Positions 5,588 to 5,678 of a stretch of DNA of 5,678 nucleotides are shown piece after piece (within the stretch, counting starts at the first letter, position 1; each line of letters opens with the position of its first letter). The notes below the pieces were generated by a model, which did not search any database, had not been told where the DNA came from, and saw nothing but the letters and a program-made list of their open reading frames with translations. A program made the translations under genes and the position numbers. Source of the DNA: CAXSBR01 sp964236495 (lineage in GTDB: Bacteria; Actinomycetota; Actinomycetes; Mycobacteriales; Jatrophihabitantaceae); contig CAXSBR010000050.1 in assembly GCA_964236495.1 (NCBI GenBank), positions 1 through 5,678 of the forward strand, written 5' to 3'.

Positions 5588-5678
5588 ATGGGCCCCGACG
5601 TCGATGACGCCGACCTGGTCCACCGGGCTCAGCAGGGTTATCTCGACGCCTACACCGAGCTGGTGAGTCGGCATTCAG
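5588..5678 (+). CDS. Sigma-70 family RNA polymerase sigma factor, N-terminus (partial)
   Basis: Only 30 codons are inside the window, and the gene continues past the right edge. The peptide MGPDVDDADLVHRAQQGYLDAYTELVSRHS has the classic start of sigma region 2, in particular of ECF-type factors: D..LV..AQ.G...A...L...H. Such factors direct RNA polymerase to chosen promoters. The gene is divergent from the Asp23-like gene with 44 bases between them, so it may control that gene. The ATG at 5588 has only GGGGA very close upstream, which is poor spacing, so a leaderless start is plausible. The subgroup cannot be told from this fragment. Confidence 0.8.
   Translation, partial: MGPDVDDADLVHRAQQGYLDAYTELVSRHS

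Noticed and set aside
813..5588. Mycobacterial SigF-type promoters (GTTT with GGGTAT) ahead of the leftward genes
   Set aside because: I looked for the reverse-complement pattern upstream of the gene starts and found no convincing pair at the right spacing.

Overview
The window is high-GC DNA with G/C-rich third codon positions, clear Shine-Dalgarno sites and a PRC-barrel/DUF2382/Asp23 gene set. This points to an actinomycete, most likely in or near the mycobacteria and rhodococci. That placement is inferred from composition and gene content; no species marker is present.

Seven genes run leftward. Reading from the right edge they are: an Asp23/Gls24-like gene with an apparent 1-base deletion (5190-5543); a DUF2382 protein (4722-5183); a PRC-barrel plus DUF2382 protein (3636-4457); a small single-pass membrane protein with an internal tandem repeat (2993-3523); a lipoprotein (2220-2822); a 307-residue Ala/Gln-rich protein with a late membrane segment and a SAP/Rho-N-like C-terminus (1186-2109); and a four-helix membrane protein with a charged tail (93-812). 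A sigma-70 family factor starts divergently at 5588 and leaves the window after 30 codons. Only 44 bases separate it from the Asp23-like gene.

Apart from the right-hand Asp23-DUF2382 pair, the genes are separated by about 110-370 bases, and most have their own ribosome binding site. They look like a co-oriented stress/envelope cluster rather than one tight operon. The gap at 813-1185 holds three GC-rich hairpins. The largest (1114-1176) lies just past the stop of the 307-residue gene. Another perfect 12-bp hairpin (3585-3622) follows the PRC gene.

Working picture (inference): a sigma factor sits beside envelope-stress genes (Asp23 family, DUF2382/YsnF family, PRC barrel). Four further proteins of unrecognised family would act at the membrane, one a lipoprotein and the others membrane-spanning. 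No CRISPR array, tRNA, rRNA or insertion sequence was seen.
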